Origin: Pseudoalteromonas carrageenovora IAM 12662
Lineage (GTDB): Bacteria; Pseudomonadota; Gammaproteobacteria; Enterobacterales; Alteromonadaceae
Length of the DNA: 64,000 nt
NCBI RefSeq assembly: GCF_900239935.1
Contig: NZ_LT965929.1
Coordinates: 1 to 64,000 of the forward strand
Direction of reading: 5' to 3'
A program made the position numbers and the translations under genes. The stretch's first letter is position 1; each line of letters starts with the position of its first letter. The notes beneath the pieces were generated by a model that was given only the letters and a program-made list of their open reading frames with translations, was not told where the DNA came from and ran no database searches. This document shows positions 42,052-50,993 of the stretch, in pieces.

Positions 42052-42927
42052 ATGCATTTAGATGACATTGAAAAAGTAATTCATATGGCGGGTTCGCAAA
42101 ACCTGCACACAACCGCTAAGCATTTTAATATTACCCCAGGGGCGCTGTCTAAAACGCTAAAAAAAGTTGAGGCAAACTTAGCCACGGAGCTGTTTAATCG
42201 TGTGGGCAAAACCTTAGTACTTAATGATAAAGGCAAAGAGTTTGTTAAGCACAGTAGTGATTTAGTTCATAATTACCAGCAGCTTACTAGCCGCTTTAAA
42301 AGCGATAAGCATAAATTTAATGCAGTTATTGCAGGCCCTGCAATTTTACTTAAAAGTGGCTTAAAAAAGTTACTTACCCCTCTTAGCAACCTGCCCTGTT
42401 CGGTACGTATTAATAATGTGTTTGAAGGTGAAGCCATAAGCCAAGTTGCATCAGGCGCGGCGCATATTGCGCTAGTAACTCGCGAGGCACTAAATAATAG
42501 CTCACACGCTAATTTAGTGGCGGTTGATGTATTTAATACTGGGTTTAGTGTGGCTGCGGCCGCTGCGCATCAGCTAGTACAAACTGGCTCTTTAACGCTT
42601 AATAAAAATCAATTACTAGAGCTTGCTTTTGCATGCCCTTTGTTTTCACCCCTGTGCGGCCTTGAGCAAGGTATAGGCTCCGACGGCTGGCAAGATAATA
42701 TTGCACCGCGCAATATTGTATTTAGATGTAGCGATTACAGTGCATTAATAGAGGTAGTTCAAAGTGGCTTGGCGTTGGCGTATTTACCTAACTTTGTGAT
42801 TGATGATTTAGGGCTTACAAAATTAACTGTAAAGGGGGTTAACAGTCACTACAGTGAAAGCATTGTAATGATATACAAACCTTCAAAGGCCGATGGTTGG
42901 CTTAATAAACTTATGCATTCTTTATAA
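42052..42927 (+). CDS. LysR-family transcriptional regulator
   Basis: LysR-type regulator of 291 residues with the helix-turn-helix VIHMAGSQNLHTTAKHFNIT then ALSKTLKKVE, and an effector domain. It is divergent from the periplasmic unknown (107 bp apart) and convergent with the siderophore receptor. It carries a TGTAAA element copy at 42828-42844. Confidence 0.85.
   Translation: MHLDDIEKVIHMAGSQNLHTTAKHFNITPGALSKTLKKVEANLATELFNRVGKTLVLNDKGKEFVKHSSDLVHNYQQLTSRFKSDKHKFNAVIAGPAILLKSGLKKLLTPLSNLPCSVRINNVFEGEAISQVASGAAHIALVTREALNNSSHANLVAVDVFNTGFSVAAAAAHQLVQTGSLTLNKNQLLELAFACPLFSPLCGLEQGIGSDGWQDNIAPRNIVFRCSDYSALIEVVQSGLALAYLPNFVIDDLGLTKLTVKGVNSHYSESIVMIYKPSKADGWLNKLMHSL
42828..42844. repeat. TGTAAA-GGGGG-TTAACA element, copy 5
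   Basis: One mismatch in the right arm; inside a LysR gene, read as Val-Lys-Gly-Val-Asn, a different frame from copy 1. Confidence 0.5.
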
Positions 42928-42954
42928 AAAAGCGCTTAAAAATATAAAGCGCCT
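42925..42954 (-). terminator. Intrinsic terminator of siderophore receptor gene
   Basis: On the minus strand, AGGCGCTTTATA-type stem with AAGCGC and a run of six T (TTTTTT). Confidence 0.7.
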
Positions 42955-43004
42955 TAACCACTACATTAAGACGCTTTAGGATGAAAACTTTAATTTGCTA
43001 GCTA

Positions 43005-45086
43005 TTAAAAATTATACGCTAACGACATTTTAAATTGAGTTGGCGCACCTGGGTAAACCCATAAAGCGTTGTAGCTGCTTTCGGCGTAATCTTCATCAAA
43101 AATGTTATTAACACTTATATTAAGCTCGGTTTGCTCGGTTAAGTTTACGTTGCCAAACACGCCTACTAATTGGTAGCTTGGTAGCCTAAAACTTAAATCG
43201 GCGGCATCACCTAAACGGCTGCTGGTGTATTGGTAGCTTGCACCAAACTCAAGCTCTTTACCCATTAACGCTGTTTGTTGGCTAAGCGTAAGGTTTAAGT
43301 TATTTTTTGGTACATTAACCAGCGGGCTGCCTTTTTCAATTGGCACGCCCCAATCTGCATTTATAATGTCGTTTGCTGTGGTGGCATCTATATAGGCGTA
43401 CGATAAGTTAAACGCCGTTGCATCAGTAATATAGGTATTTAAATCAAGCTCAACCCCTTTACTATCGGCTTTACCAATAGGCGCTGAAAAACCAACGTTT
43501 ACAGGGTCTGCCACTAACATATTACTTTTAGACGCATCAAAAAATGCCACAGTACCGTTTATGCCGAAGTATTCAAACTTAGCGCCAACTTCAAACGAGT
43601 CACTGTATTCAAAGCCAAACGGGTCGCCGCTTGCATCAGTGCCGCTCAGTGGTAAAAAGCCTTCTGAGTAACTGCTGTAAAAGGTGAGTGCGTCATTTAG
43701 CTCGTACACTACGCCAACACGAGGGCTTACTTGGCTTTCAGAGCTGGTCGAAAACACGCCGCTGTTGGTTTCTAAAATATCTTGGTCAACGCTGTCAAAC
43801 CTTAGGCCCACTAATAGCTTAAATTTGTCGGTAATATCCATTTGATCTTGAACATAAATACCGTAAGCGTTTTGCTCTTCGTCGTTTTCGTAAAGCAGGC
43901 TTACTGCTGGGCGTTCAACATCGTAATTTGGCTCAAAAATATCAACGGTATAAGTGCCGTTACCGCCTCGATAGCGAGAAAGCGCAGTGCGTAAATCGTA
44001 CTTGTATGCATCGGCACCTATTAATAAATGATGCGTAATGCCTGCTGTATCTAAACTTCCGCTAACTTCAAACTTTACACTTAAATCTTCTACTTCGTAG
44101 TCGCGATAGCGCTGCTGGCGGGTAAGTGTGCGGCCATCGTCAAATAACGATTGGCGCGATGGCGAAAGCTCAGCATCCGACGAAAACCCTGTTAATGTAG
44201 AGCTGCGGTAGTTTGCACCTACAACAAGTGACCATTCATCGTTAATATCATGATTTAACGTAATTTGATGACCACGAGAGTAAACCTGCGTGTCGCCATC
44301 GTTTGGGTTACCTAAATAACGTGAGCTTGGTACTGTGTCAAAATCGTTATCGAGTACGACAACTCCGCGGTCAAATAACTGGGCTAAATCTACGTATTCA
44401 AACTCATACGTTACACTGGTTGATGCGTTTAATTGATGATAAATAGACGGCGTAATTACCTTTTTATTGGTGTATACCTCATCGCGATAGCTGTCGCTAT
44501 CTTGCCACGCGCCATTTATTCTAAACGCGGTGGTGTCGTTAATGCCGCTAGTGTAATCGCCTTCAACACGGTTAAAGCTGTCGCTGCCTAAGCTTAGTTT
44601 TAACTCACCTTGCGGCTCAAACTGTGGCTTTTTAGTCACAATATTTACTGTACCGCCGGGCTCCGAGCGCCCATAAAGTGCTGAACCTGGGCCTTTTAAT
44701 ACTTCGATGTATTCAATGTTTGAAACATCGCGCGGGCCGCTAAAACCACGCCCACCGCTAAAGCCGTTAATTAAATAGCCCGATGGCATGTTTTCGTTAC
44801 CCGAAAGGCCACGAATAGAAAAGCTATCCCATAATGCGCCACTGTTATTTTTGCGCGAAATACTCGCCGAAAAATCAAGCGCGTCTTGTAATTCGGTAAT
44901 GCCTTTTTGATCAAGTGTAGCGCTGCTAACACTTACAATAGACTGCGGCATTTGCTTTTGAGGAATGTCGCCACGGTAAGCTTGTTTATAAGTAACCGAT
45001 ATTTTTTCAATTTCGTCGGTTTGCTCTTGCGCAAATGTTTGCGCACTAATGCCTAAACAGGCTAAATAAATTAAAGAGTACTTCAT
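43005..45086 (-). CDS. TonB-dependent ferric-siderophore receptor
   Basis: TonB-dependent receptor of 693 residues. ATG at 45086 gives a signal peptide MKYSLIYLACLGISAQTFAQ; the seven-residue extension upstream is excluded. TonB-box-like sequence EKISVTYKQ, plug (MPQSIVSVSSATLDQKGITE, VLKGPGSALYGRSEPGGTVN) and barrel ending KMSLAYNF are visible. The plug wording (PQSI, SALYGRSEPGG) is that of the siderophore receptor branch (FhuE/FoxA/FpvA type). It may import the hydroxamate made by the 22-30 kb operon, but this is inference because it is 13 kb away and no Fur box is clear before it. Confidence 0.9.
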   Translation of the reverse strand: MKYSLIYLACLGISAQTFAQEQTDEIEKISVTYKQAYRGDIPQKQMPQSIVSVSSATLDQKGITELQDALDFSASISRKNNSGALWDSFSIRGLSGNENMPSGYLINGFSGGRGFSGPRDVSNIEYIEVLKGPGSALYGRSEPGGTVNIVTKKPQFEPQGELKLSLGSDSFNRVEGDYTSGINDTTAFRINGAWQDSDSYRDEVYTNKKVITPSIYHQLNASTSVTYEFEYVDLAQLFDRGVVVLDNDFDTVPSSRYLGNPNDGDTQVYSRGHQITLNHDINDEWSLVVGANYRSSTLTGFSSDAELSPSRQSLFDDGRTLTRQQRYRDYEVEDLSVKFEVSGSLDTAGITHHLLIGADAYKYDLRTALSRYRGGNGTYTVDIFEPNYDVERPAVSLLYENDEEQNAYGIYVQDQMDITDKFKLLVGLRFDSVDQDILETNSGVFSTSSESQVSPRVGVVYELNDALTFYSSYSEGFLPLSGTDASGDPFGFEYSDSFEVGAKFEYFGINGTVAFFDASKSNMLVADPVNVGFSAPIGKADSKGVELDLNTYITDATAFNLSYAYIDATTANDIINADWGVPIEKGSPLVNVPKNNLNLTLSQQTALMGKELEFGASYQYTSSRLGDAADLSFRLPSYQLVGVFGNVNLTEQTELNISVNNIFDEDYAESSYNALWVYPGAPTQFKMSLAYNF

Positions 45087-45243
45087 GATGATTAGGGAAA
45101 TAAACAAATGTTATATTATAACGGAAAGTCTACCATGTGTTACTTTGTAACAAAACTACTTTTTAAAAATTAAACTCAGGCTAGCAGCTTTGTATACATC
45201 ACGTTAGTATGGTGATCTCTTTAGGTTACATAACGATAATTAC

Positions 45244-45867
45244 ATGAGTATAAAAACAAACGCGTTAATTTACTTTTTAGCCTTTTGCAGTGGCTTTTGC
45301 ATTATGGGAATTGAGCTTTTAGGAGGGCGAATTTTAGCACCTTTTTTTGGTAGTAGCGTACATATTTGGGGCAGTATAATTACTGTATTTATGCTTAGCC
45401 TTTCTTTTGGTTATTTACTCGGTGGCAAGCTCAGTACTAAAAATGCATCGCTTACTAAATATGGACTAATATTTTTAGTTGCGAGTATTATGGTGGTGCC
45501 TATTGCGCTGTTTTCTCAGCCAATAATGGAATTTATTTTTACCCACATTGAAGATAGCCGTTATGGCTCTTTGCTTGCCTCTACGGCTTTGTTTTTTATT
45601 CCTACCGTTATTTTAGGCATGATCTCGCCTTACTCGGTGCGTTTATTAGTCACCGACAGCCATAAAAGTGGCCAAGTTGCGGGTATTTTATATTTTGTAA
45701 GCACGTTGGGCAGCGCCTTAGGGACTATTATTACCTCGTTTTACTTTGTATTGGCGTTTGATGTAAACACCATTATAAGTGCCTTTGCGTTAACCTTGGG
45801 CCTGTTAGGTGTGCTGGCAATTACTGTTAATAGCCTTGCTGGTAATAAGGAGCTTGCCCATGCGTAA
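45244..45867 (+). CDS. Multi-pass membrane protein, membrane half of MFS/spermidine-synthase fusion family
   Basis: Integral membrane protein of 207 residues with about six helices (ALIYFLAFCSGFCIMGIELL). GIELLGGRILAPFFGSS is the signature of the membrane domain in fused 'MFS/spermidine synthase' proteins. The C-terminal eight bases overlap the next gene's start, so the two halves are translated together. The split distinguishes it from the usual single polypeptide. Confidence 0.75.
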   Translation: MSIKTNALIYFLAFCSGFCIMGIELLGGRILAPFFGSSVHIWGSIITVFMLSLSFGYLLGGKLSTKNASLTKYGLIFLVASIMVVPIALFSQPIMEFIFTHIEDSRYGSLLASTALFFIPTVILGMISPYSVRLLVTDSHKSGQVAGILYFVSTLGSALGTIITSFYFVLAFDVNTIISAFALTLGLLGVLAITVNSLAGNKELAHA

Positions 45868-46744
45868 CTGTTTATTATTTTTAGCGGTACTGTTTTCGGT
45901 TGCGGCGCACAGTAATGTAGTGCACGAGGAGCGTTCTTTATATCGCAATATTATTGTTGATGAAACTCGTGACCTACGTTGCCTAAAATTTAATACTAAA
46001 AGTAGTCAAACAAGCCAAAGTTGTATGTATAAAAACGACCCCGACAAACTCGTTTTTAATTATACCAAGCTTACGTTTGCCAGCCTTTTAGTGACCGATG
46101 ACCCAAAAAATGTGCTGGTTATAGGCTTGGGTGGCGGAACGCTTTCTAATGTAATTCATGAGCTTTACCCTGCTGCTAAAATTCATAATGTTGAAATAGA
46201 CCCAGCAGTGTTAAAAGTAGCCCGCGATTACTTTAACTTTATAGAAACCGATAACGTTACATCAAGCGTGCAAGATGGGCGTATATTTATAAAACGCGCC
46301 GCTATTAAAAAGCAAAAGTACGACTGGATTATTCTTGATGCATTTAATGGCGATTACATTCCTGAGCATTTACTTACTAAAGAGTTTTTTGAAGAAGTAC
46401 AAAGCGTATTGGCTGATGGCGGTGTTATTGCTGCTAATACGTTTTCGAGCAGTAAATTATACGAGCATGAGTCGGCAACGTACCACGCCGTGTTTGGCGA
46501 TTTTATTAACGTAAGCCGTGCTAATCGAAGTAATCGTATTATTTTAGCGGGCATTAAAACTATACCAACGCAGGCGCAACTTAACGAGCGTATTAACGCC
46601 CTTGCACCACGTTTAAAAAAATACGATGTAGATATAAAAGCAATTAGTACCTACATGCAAAGCACCAAAAACAACCGAGACTGGCCTGCAGATACAAAAG
46701 TACTTACCGACCAATACTCCCCCGCTAACCTTCTTAACTTTTAA
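45860..46744 (+). CDS. Spermidine-synthase-like protein with N-terminal hydrophobic leader
   Basis: Protein of 294 residues. The SAM/dcSAM-binding Rossmann fold is clear: VLVIGLGGGTLSNVIHELYP then NVEIDP, and ILDAFNGDYIPEHLLTKEFF. The aminopropyl-transfer residues of SpeE are changed, so polyamine synthesis is not assured. The N-terminus MRNCLLFLAVLFSVAAHS reads as a signal peptide or a last membrane helix. ATG at 45860 overlaps the stop of the membrane half (ATGCGTAA). Position of the domain (cytoplasm or periplasm) is unresolved. A 12-bp stem hairpin (46762-46791) ends the unit. Confidence 0.75.
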   Translation: MRNCLLFLAVLFSVAAHSNVVHEERSLYRNIIVDETRDLRCLKFNTKSSQTSQSCMYKNDPDKLVFNYTKLTFASLLVTDDPKNVLVIGLGGGTLSNVIHELYPAAKIHNVEIDPAVLKVARDYFNFIETDNVTSSVQDGRIFIKRAAIKKQKYDWIILDAFNGDYIPEHLLTKEFFEEVQSVLADGGVIAANTFSSSKLYEHESATYHAVFGDFINVSRANRSNRIILAGIKTIPTQAQLNERINALAPRLKKYDVDIKAISTYMQSTKNNRDWPADTKVLTDQYSPANLLNF

Positions 46745-46761
46745 AACTAGTAGTGTGAACT

Positions 46762-46791
46762 ATTTAAAACGCGCTTTACCGCGTTTTAAAT
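46762..46791. terminator. Perfect hairpin ATTTAAAACGCG/CGCGTTTTAAAT
   Basis: A 12-bp stem around CTTTAC after the spermidine-synthase-like gene. A-T-rich base, no long T-run. Confidence 0.6.
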
Positions 46792-46930
46792 ATAACTTAT
46801 TACTTGCTTAAATTTACTTTCGGTTATTAGTACAATCATTGGTAACTTTATAATATTATTGTAAAAATTAAACTTAGTTGTTCGTAATGAACTTTATAAG
46901 TGACTTACAGCAAAATGCTGTTTATAAATT

Positions 46931-48154
46931 ATGGGTATTAACATGTTGGAAGTTATAGGCATCATTGCCTCTGTATTAGGAATACTCGCTTTTTTTGCTG
47001 TTGCACCAAAAGATTTACTCACTAACTTTAAAAGCTGGTTTGTAGAACCTGTTAGCTCTATTAGTAAGCACAAACATAAATTAGATATAAAAGAATTATT
47101 TGATTTACTTAACGTAGAAGATATACGTCCTGAAAACCTTTTCGTTAAAACGCCCTTAAAAAGTAGTAGCTTTGATTCGGAGTTACTTGATTACAATACA
47201 AAGCTTCCTGATGAATTAGAAATACTAAAACAAAAAGAAATAGCCGATAAAAAAGCACATTCAGAATTAAACGGCCTAACGTTGGATAATAATGGATCTT
47301 TTGGTCTTAGGCGTATTGATGTAAGTAGACCTGAGGGTACAAATGGTAAACGTAATAATATTTACAAACTTATACTAGAACCAACAGATTACTTTAGTTT
47401 TGTGTTTCCAAATTTATGCCTAGAAAAACCCTATTACAGCGATGCGACTCAAGAAAACCACACTTTAAGAGATATGCTTTCGTTAGATAAAAAAGTATTG
47501 TCTATATCAACAATGAGGAACTTTCCGCAGGTACAGTTTAAAGTTGGTACTGGTACGTTAGTCGTCACTAAAGATGGTTATGTGATTTGCTCTGTTAGAT
47601 CCATGAACCAGTTTATTGCAGGTAAGCAAAGTAATGATGAAATATCAGTGCATTTGTCTGCTGCTGAAGGTATGTACCGTTCCGTAAACAATCCGCTATG
47701 TAGCGATATTGACGACCAAAATAAACCTTCACCTTTTGCTACGAGCGCACGTTCGCTTAAAGACGAACTTAATTTATCTGATGAACACTTCGACACTAAA
47801 AATATAAGTTGTATAGGATATTTTACCGACTTAAACAGAGCGCAGCCATTTTTTCTGTTTTACTTACAGCTTAATCTAACAATTGATGAGTTTTTCTCTA
47901 TTTATTCTAATACAAGCGCTGATATACATGAAAACGAAGCTATTTTTGCTTTACCAAAAAATTTCAAAAATCTAAATAAGTTATTCTCGGGTGTATCTTT
48001 TAGCGAGCTAGATACTAAATATCCTGCGATATACACTGATTTTTTTACAACTAACAGTGGTACAAAAGTGAGAATTGCTTCAAACCATGCAAAAGCAGGT
48101 TTTGCTTCTTATGCCTTCAAAGATCTTGGACCCATCACTCAAAACATGATTTAA
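46931..48154 (+). CDS. Membrane-anchored protein with Nudix-like domain
   Basis: Protein of 407 residues without a recognised family. Residues 5-26 form a single membrane anchor (MLEVIGIIASVLGILAFFAV). Around 205-300 the pattern GTGTLVVTKDGYVICSVRS, then AAEGMYRS, then ATSARSLKDELNLS resembles a Nudix domain: a G-x5-E-like segment and a helix similar to the RExxEELG box, but degenerate (ARSLKDELN), so catalysis is doubtful. The start could be ATG at 46931 or 46943; neither has a strong ribosome site. No operon partners; the lower-GC intergenic flanks suggest an accessory gene. Confidence 0.65.
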   Translation: MGINMLEVIGIIASVLGILAFFAVAPKDLLTNFKSWFVEPVSSISKHKHKLDIKELFDLLNVEDIRPENLFVKTPLKSSSFDSELLDYNTKLPDELEILKQKEIADKKAHSELNGLTLDNNGSFGLRRIDVSRPEGTNGKRNNIYKLILEPTDYFSFVFPNLCLEKPYYSDATQENHTLRDMLSLDKKVLSISTMRNFPQVQFKVGTGTLVVTKDGYVICSVRSMNQFIAGKQSNDEISVHLSAAEGMYRSVNNPLCSDIDDQNKPSPFATSARSLKDELNLSDEHFDTKNISCIGYFTDLNRAQPFFLFYLQLNLTIDEFFSIYSNTSADIHENEAIFALPKNFKNLNKLFSGVSFSELDTKYPAIYTDFFTTNSGTKVRIASNHAKAGFASYAFKDLGPITQNMI

Positions 48155-48315
48155 CATTTATTACTTCTCTAAAAAAATACAGTGGCTTTTAAATAACCTT
48201 AAAGATTAATACTATTTAAAAACCACTATTTCATTCCCGATTTTAAATTTTAAAATATCTACATTTTGATACATCACCATACATTTACTTAGCACGCGAA
48301 CGAATGTTAAAATAC

Positions 48316-48327
48316 TTAGCATGCTAA
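48316..48327. promoter_or_regulatory. MarR-operator-like palindrome
   Basis: TTAGCATGCTAA is a perfect palindrome 17 bp before the MarR start; a similar half (TTAGCACGCGAA) lies about 27 bp upstream. Confidence 0.6.
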
Positions 48328-48343
48328 CTAATTTGGGGTGGTT

Positions 48344-48811
48344 ATGACTACTCAAAAACCTTTTCACGAAACGCTCGATTTAACCATTATCGGTAATATG
48401 GGCCGCGTCCATAGGTTATGCCGCGAAGCCGTTACGATAGCTGTTGAGCCTTTAGGGCTTACGCAATCACGTTGGACAGCCCTAATGCACATAGATATGC
48501 GCGGCGAAGGGTTAACTCAACTTGAGCTTGCTAACAGCTTAGGTATAGAAATGCCTTCACTCACTCGCACTTTAAAACAATTAGAGGATCAGCTTTTAAT
48601 CACCCGCAAAATAGATGAGTACGATAAGCGCAGTAAAAAGATTTATTTTACTGAGCAAGGCGGCACTATTTTGCATTCTTTATTGGAGACAGTCAGCGAC
48701 ATAAAAAATCAGTTATACAGCGATTTATCTACTGAGGAGCTAGATGCCATGGCATTGTGTTTACTCAAAATGGAACAAAACGCACTTAAATGTATTGAAG
48801 TTAATAAGTAA
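48344..48811 (+). CDS. MarR-family transcriptional regulator
   Basis: MarR-family winged-helix repressor of 155 residues. DMRGEGLTQLELANSLGIEM (about 46-65) and PSLTRTLKQLEDQLLITRKI are the wHTH; DKRSKKIYFTEQG is the wing. ATG at 48344 follows GGGGTGG; a GTG two codons earlier is less likely. It heads a three-gene operon with the HlyD-like and DUF2955 genes and probably represses it; a palindrome lies just upstream. The ligand is unknown, likely an aromatic or lipophilic compound. Confidence 0.9.
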   Translation: MTTQKPFHETLDLTIIGNMGRVHRLCREAVTIAVEPLGLTQSRWTALMHIDMRGEGLTQLELANSLGIEMPSLTRTLKQLEDQLLITRKIDEYDKRSKKIYFTEQGGTILHSLLETVSDIKNQLYSDLSTEELDAMALCLLKMEQNALKCIEVNK

Positions 48812-48819
48812 GGTTAAAA

Positions 48820-49884
48820 ATGACACCCGATCAAAAATTTGCACGCTATGTAAGGTTTTCTCTCATAGGGTTTATTTTAGTATTTGTTTATTATTTAGTG
48901 GCAGATATGGTTTTACCTGTTACGCCGCAAGCGCGTGTTTATCATCCTGTTGTGCAAATATCTCCACAAATTAGTGGTCGAGTTACTAATGTAAAAGTAA
49001 GTAATAACCAAGCTGTTAAAGCTGGCGATGTTTTATTTAGTATCGACCAAGACCCATATATTTTAGCCAAAGAGCAAGCGCAATTAGCACTGGACGACGC
49101 AAAGCTGCAAAACAAGCGTTTAGATACAAATGTAAAAGCGCTTGAAGCACAAATAAGCGCAGCCAAGGCAAAGCAACACGAACAAAAGTTACTTAAAAAC
49201 CGAGGCGAAAAGCTCTATAAGCAAAAGTCTATATCGGAACAAGCGCTTGAAAGCATTCGTGCCAATTTTCAAGCTAGCAAGTCAAGCGTTGCAGCCCTTG
49301 AAGCGCAATTAGCCGAGGCTATTTTGGCGCGTGGTGAAAGTGGCTCGCAAAATTTAGCAATGCGCCATGGCGCTAACCAATTAGCGCAGGCTGAACTTAA
49401 TTTATCGTACACACAGGTGCGCGCTTTAAGCGATGGCATCGTTGCTAATTTGCAGCTGCTCGATGGTGCTTACGCTGTTGCTGGGCAACCTTTATTGGCT
49501 ATTGTGACTAAAAAAGCTGATCTGGTTGCCGACTTTAGAGAAAAGTCACTTTCTAATATGAAACCGGGCTCTCAAGCTCGAGTTGTGTTTGATAGCCGCC
49601 CTGGTGAAGTTTACGAGGCCGTACTTGATACTTTTGAAGCGGGTGTAAGTAGCGGACAGCTAAGTGCTAATGGTTTATTAAGTACCACCGAAACCAGTAA
49701 CCGCTGGGTTCGCGATGCACAGCGTCAACGTATTCATTTAAAGCTTACAAACCATCAAGATTTAATAGCCAATATGCCAAGTGGTTCTCGTGCAACGGTG
49801 CAATTATTGCCGCAGTCGAGTATTGGACAATGGTTTGGCTCAATACAAATTAGATTTATTAGCTGGTTACATTACATTTATTAA
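48820..49884 (+). CDS. HlyD/EmrA-like membrane-fusion efflux protein
   Basis: Periplasmic adaptor of 354 residues with one N-terminal membrane anchor (SLIGFILVFVYYLVADMVLP). Barrel-sandwich halves are visible (QISPQISGRVTNVKVSNNQA; LSYTQVRALSDGIVANLQLL) flanking a coiled-coil hairpin (about 90-170). It bridges an inner-membrane pump to the outer membrane. It starts 8 bp after marR; the downstream gene has its ribosome site (AAAGGAGG) overlapping this stop. Confidence 0.88.
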   Translation: MTPDQKFARYVRFSLIGFILVFVYYLVADMVLPVTPQARVYHPVVQISPQISGRVTNVKVSNNQAVKAGDVLFSIDQDPYILAKEQAQLALDDAKLQNKRLDTNVKALEAQISAAKAKQHEQKLLKNRGEKLYKQKSISEQALESIRANFQASKSSVAALEAQLAEAILARGESGSQNLAMRHGANQLAQAELNLSYTQVRALSDGIVANLQLLDGAYAVAGQPLLAIVTKKADLVADFREKSLSNMKPGSQARVVFDSRPGEVYEAVLDTFEAGVSSGQLSANGLLSTTETSNRWVRDAQRQRIHLKLTNHQDLIANMPSGSRATVQLLPQSSIGQWFGSIQIRFISWLHYIY

Positions 49885-49894
49885 AGGAGGCCTT

Positions 49895-50944
49895 ATGAGC
49901 AAAGTTGTTAGCCAAGGCCCACAATTAGATTCCAATGGCCTGCGCCAAGCACTGCGTATTGCAGGCGGGTGCACAATTGGTTTTACAATTAGTAAATTAA
50001 TGAACTGGCCAAACGGTATATTTTTTACCGTTTACCCTATGTTGTTATTAGGTATGGTGCCTACATTTAGTCGCGCTGTTATAACGCAATTTATTGCCTC
50101 GGCTGCGTTTAGCGCCTTTGTAGTGCTGATTATGCAAGGGCTATTTTCTCATTTGCCTGTAGTAATGACCTTGTTAGTTTTTGCTGTTTTTTGCATTTTG
50201 TTTTATCAAATAAGCTCAGGCGCCGCCTTTTTATTTGGTGCTTTAGGTGTGGTGAGTTTATCTATTCAGTTGCACTTTTCAAGTTATGTAGATCAAGGAA
50301 GTAGTATTTATCCGCTTATTTTAAGTAATGGTTTAGCTATTTTTTTAACCGCGATTATTGCTGCAATAATGCATGGCATATTCCCTGATGTAACTGCCCG
50401 GCCAGGGCGAGCAATGCCTACTAAAGCAAAAGAAAGTATTCGTCATGAAGTACTGCTTTGTGCAAGTGTGGCTACACTTTCTTTTGTGGTTTTTCAGGTA
50501 TTTGATTTAAACGACTCTATTTCGGCGCAAGCAGCATCGGTACTTATTTTATTTTCATTATGCTGGAAAGCCGCAGGAATGGCTGCATGGCAACGTGCTA
50601 TAGGCACACTTATTGGCTGTAATGCTGCACTTTTATCGCAATTGCTTTTATATAGCCACTCAGACTTTTTACTTTTCCCAATTATTACTTTATGGATACT
50701 GTCGTTTATATTTGCGCGTTTTCATATTTTAGGTGGCGGTATACCGGGCATTGGCTTTGGCGTACTAACAACCTTTGGTATTTTGTTTGGTAACTATTTA
50801 GGCCCTGGGCAAGACCTAGTTTACAGCGCGCTATATAGATTTAGCTCGGTATCTGTGGCTATTATTTTAAGTTTGTGTGCGGTGTATGTAATGCACCATA
50901 TACTTAATCGCTTTAGTGTTACTCGTCATCATACTTTTGATTAG
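49895..50944 (+). CDS. DUF2955-type inner-membrane efflux component (FUSC-like)
   Basis: Membrane protein of 349 residues, about ten helices in two groups separated by a cytoplasmic segment, like AaeB/FUSC pumps. N-terminal GLRQALRIAGGCTIGFTISK begins the first bundle; a second bundle follows RHEVLLCASVATLSFVVFQV. ATG at 49895 is set by AAAGGAGG 4 bp upstream. With the adaptor and MarR gene it forms an efflux module. Substrate unknown. Confidence 0.83.
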   Translation: MSKVVSQGPQLDSNGLRQALRIAGGCTIGFTISKLMNWPNGIFFTVYPMLLLGMVPTFSRAVITQFIASAAFSAFVVLIMQGLFSHLPVVMTLLVFAVFCILFYQISSGAAFLFGALGVVSLSIQLHFSSYVDQGSSIYPLILSNGLAIFLTAIIAAIMHGIFPDVTARPGRAMPTKAKESIRHEVLLCASVATLSFVVFQVFDLNDSISAQAASVLILFSLCWKAAGMAAWQRAIGTLIGCNAALLSQLLLYSHSDFLLFPIITLWILSFIFARFHILGGGIPGIGFGVLTTFGILFGNYLGPGQDLVYSALYRFSSVSVAIILSLCAVYVMHHILNRFSVTRHHTFD

Positions 50945-50964
50945 CACATTAATTTATAAACATT

Positions 50965-50990
50965 AAAAAAGGCTGCAGTTGCAGCCTTTT
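50965..50990. terminator. Bidirectional terminator
   Basis: AAAAAAGGCTGCAGTTGCAG followed by CCTTTT, between convergent genes, with A- and T-runs on both sides. Confidence 0.85.
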
Positions 50991-50993
50991 AAT

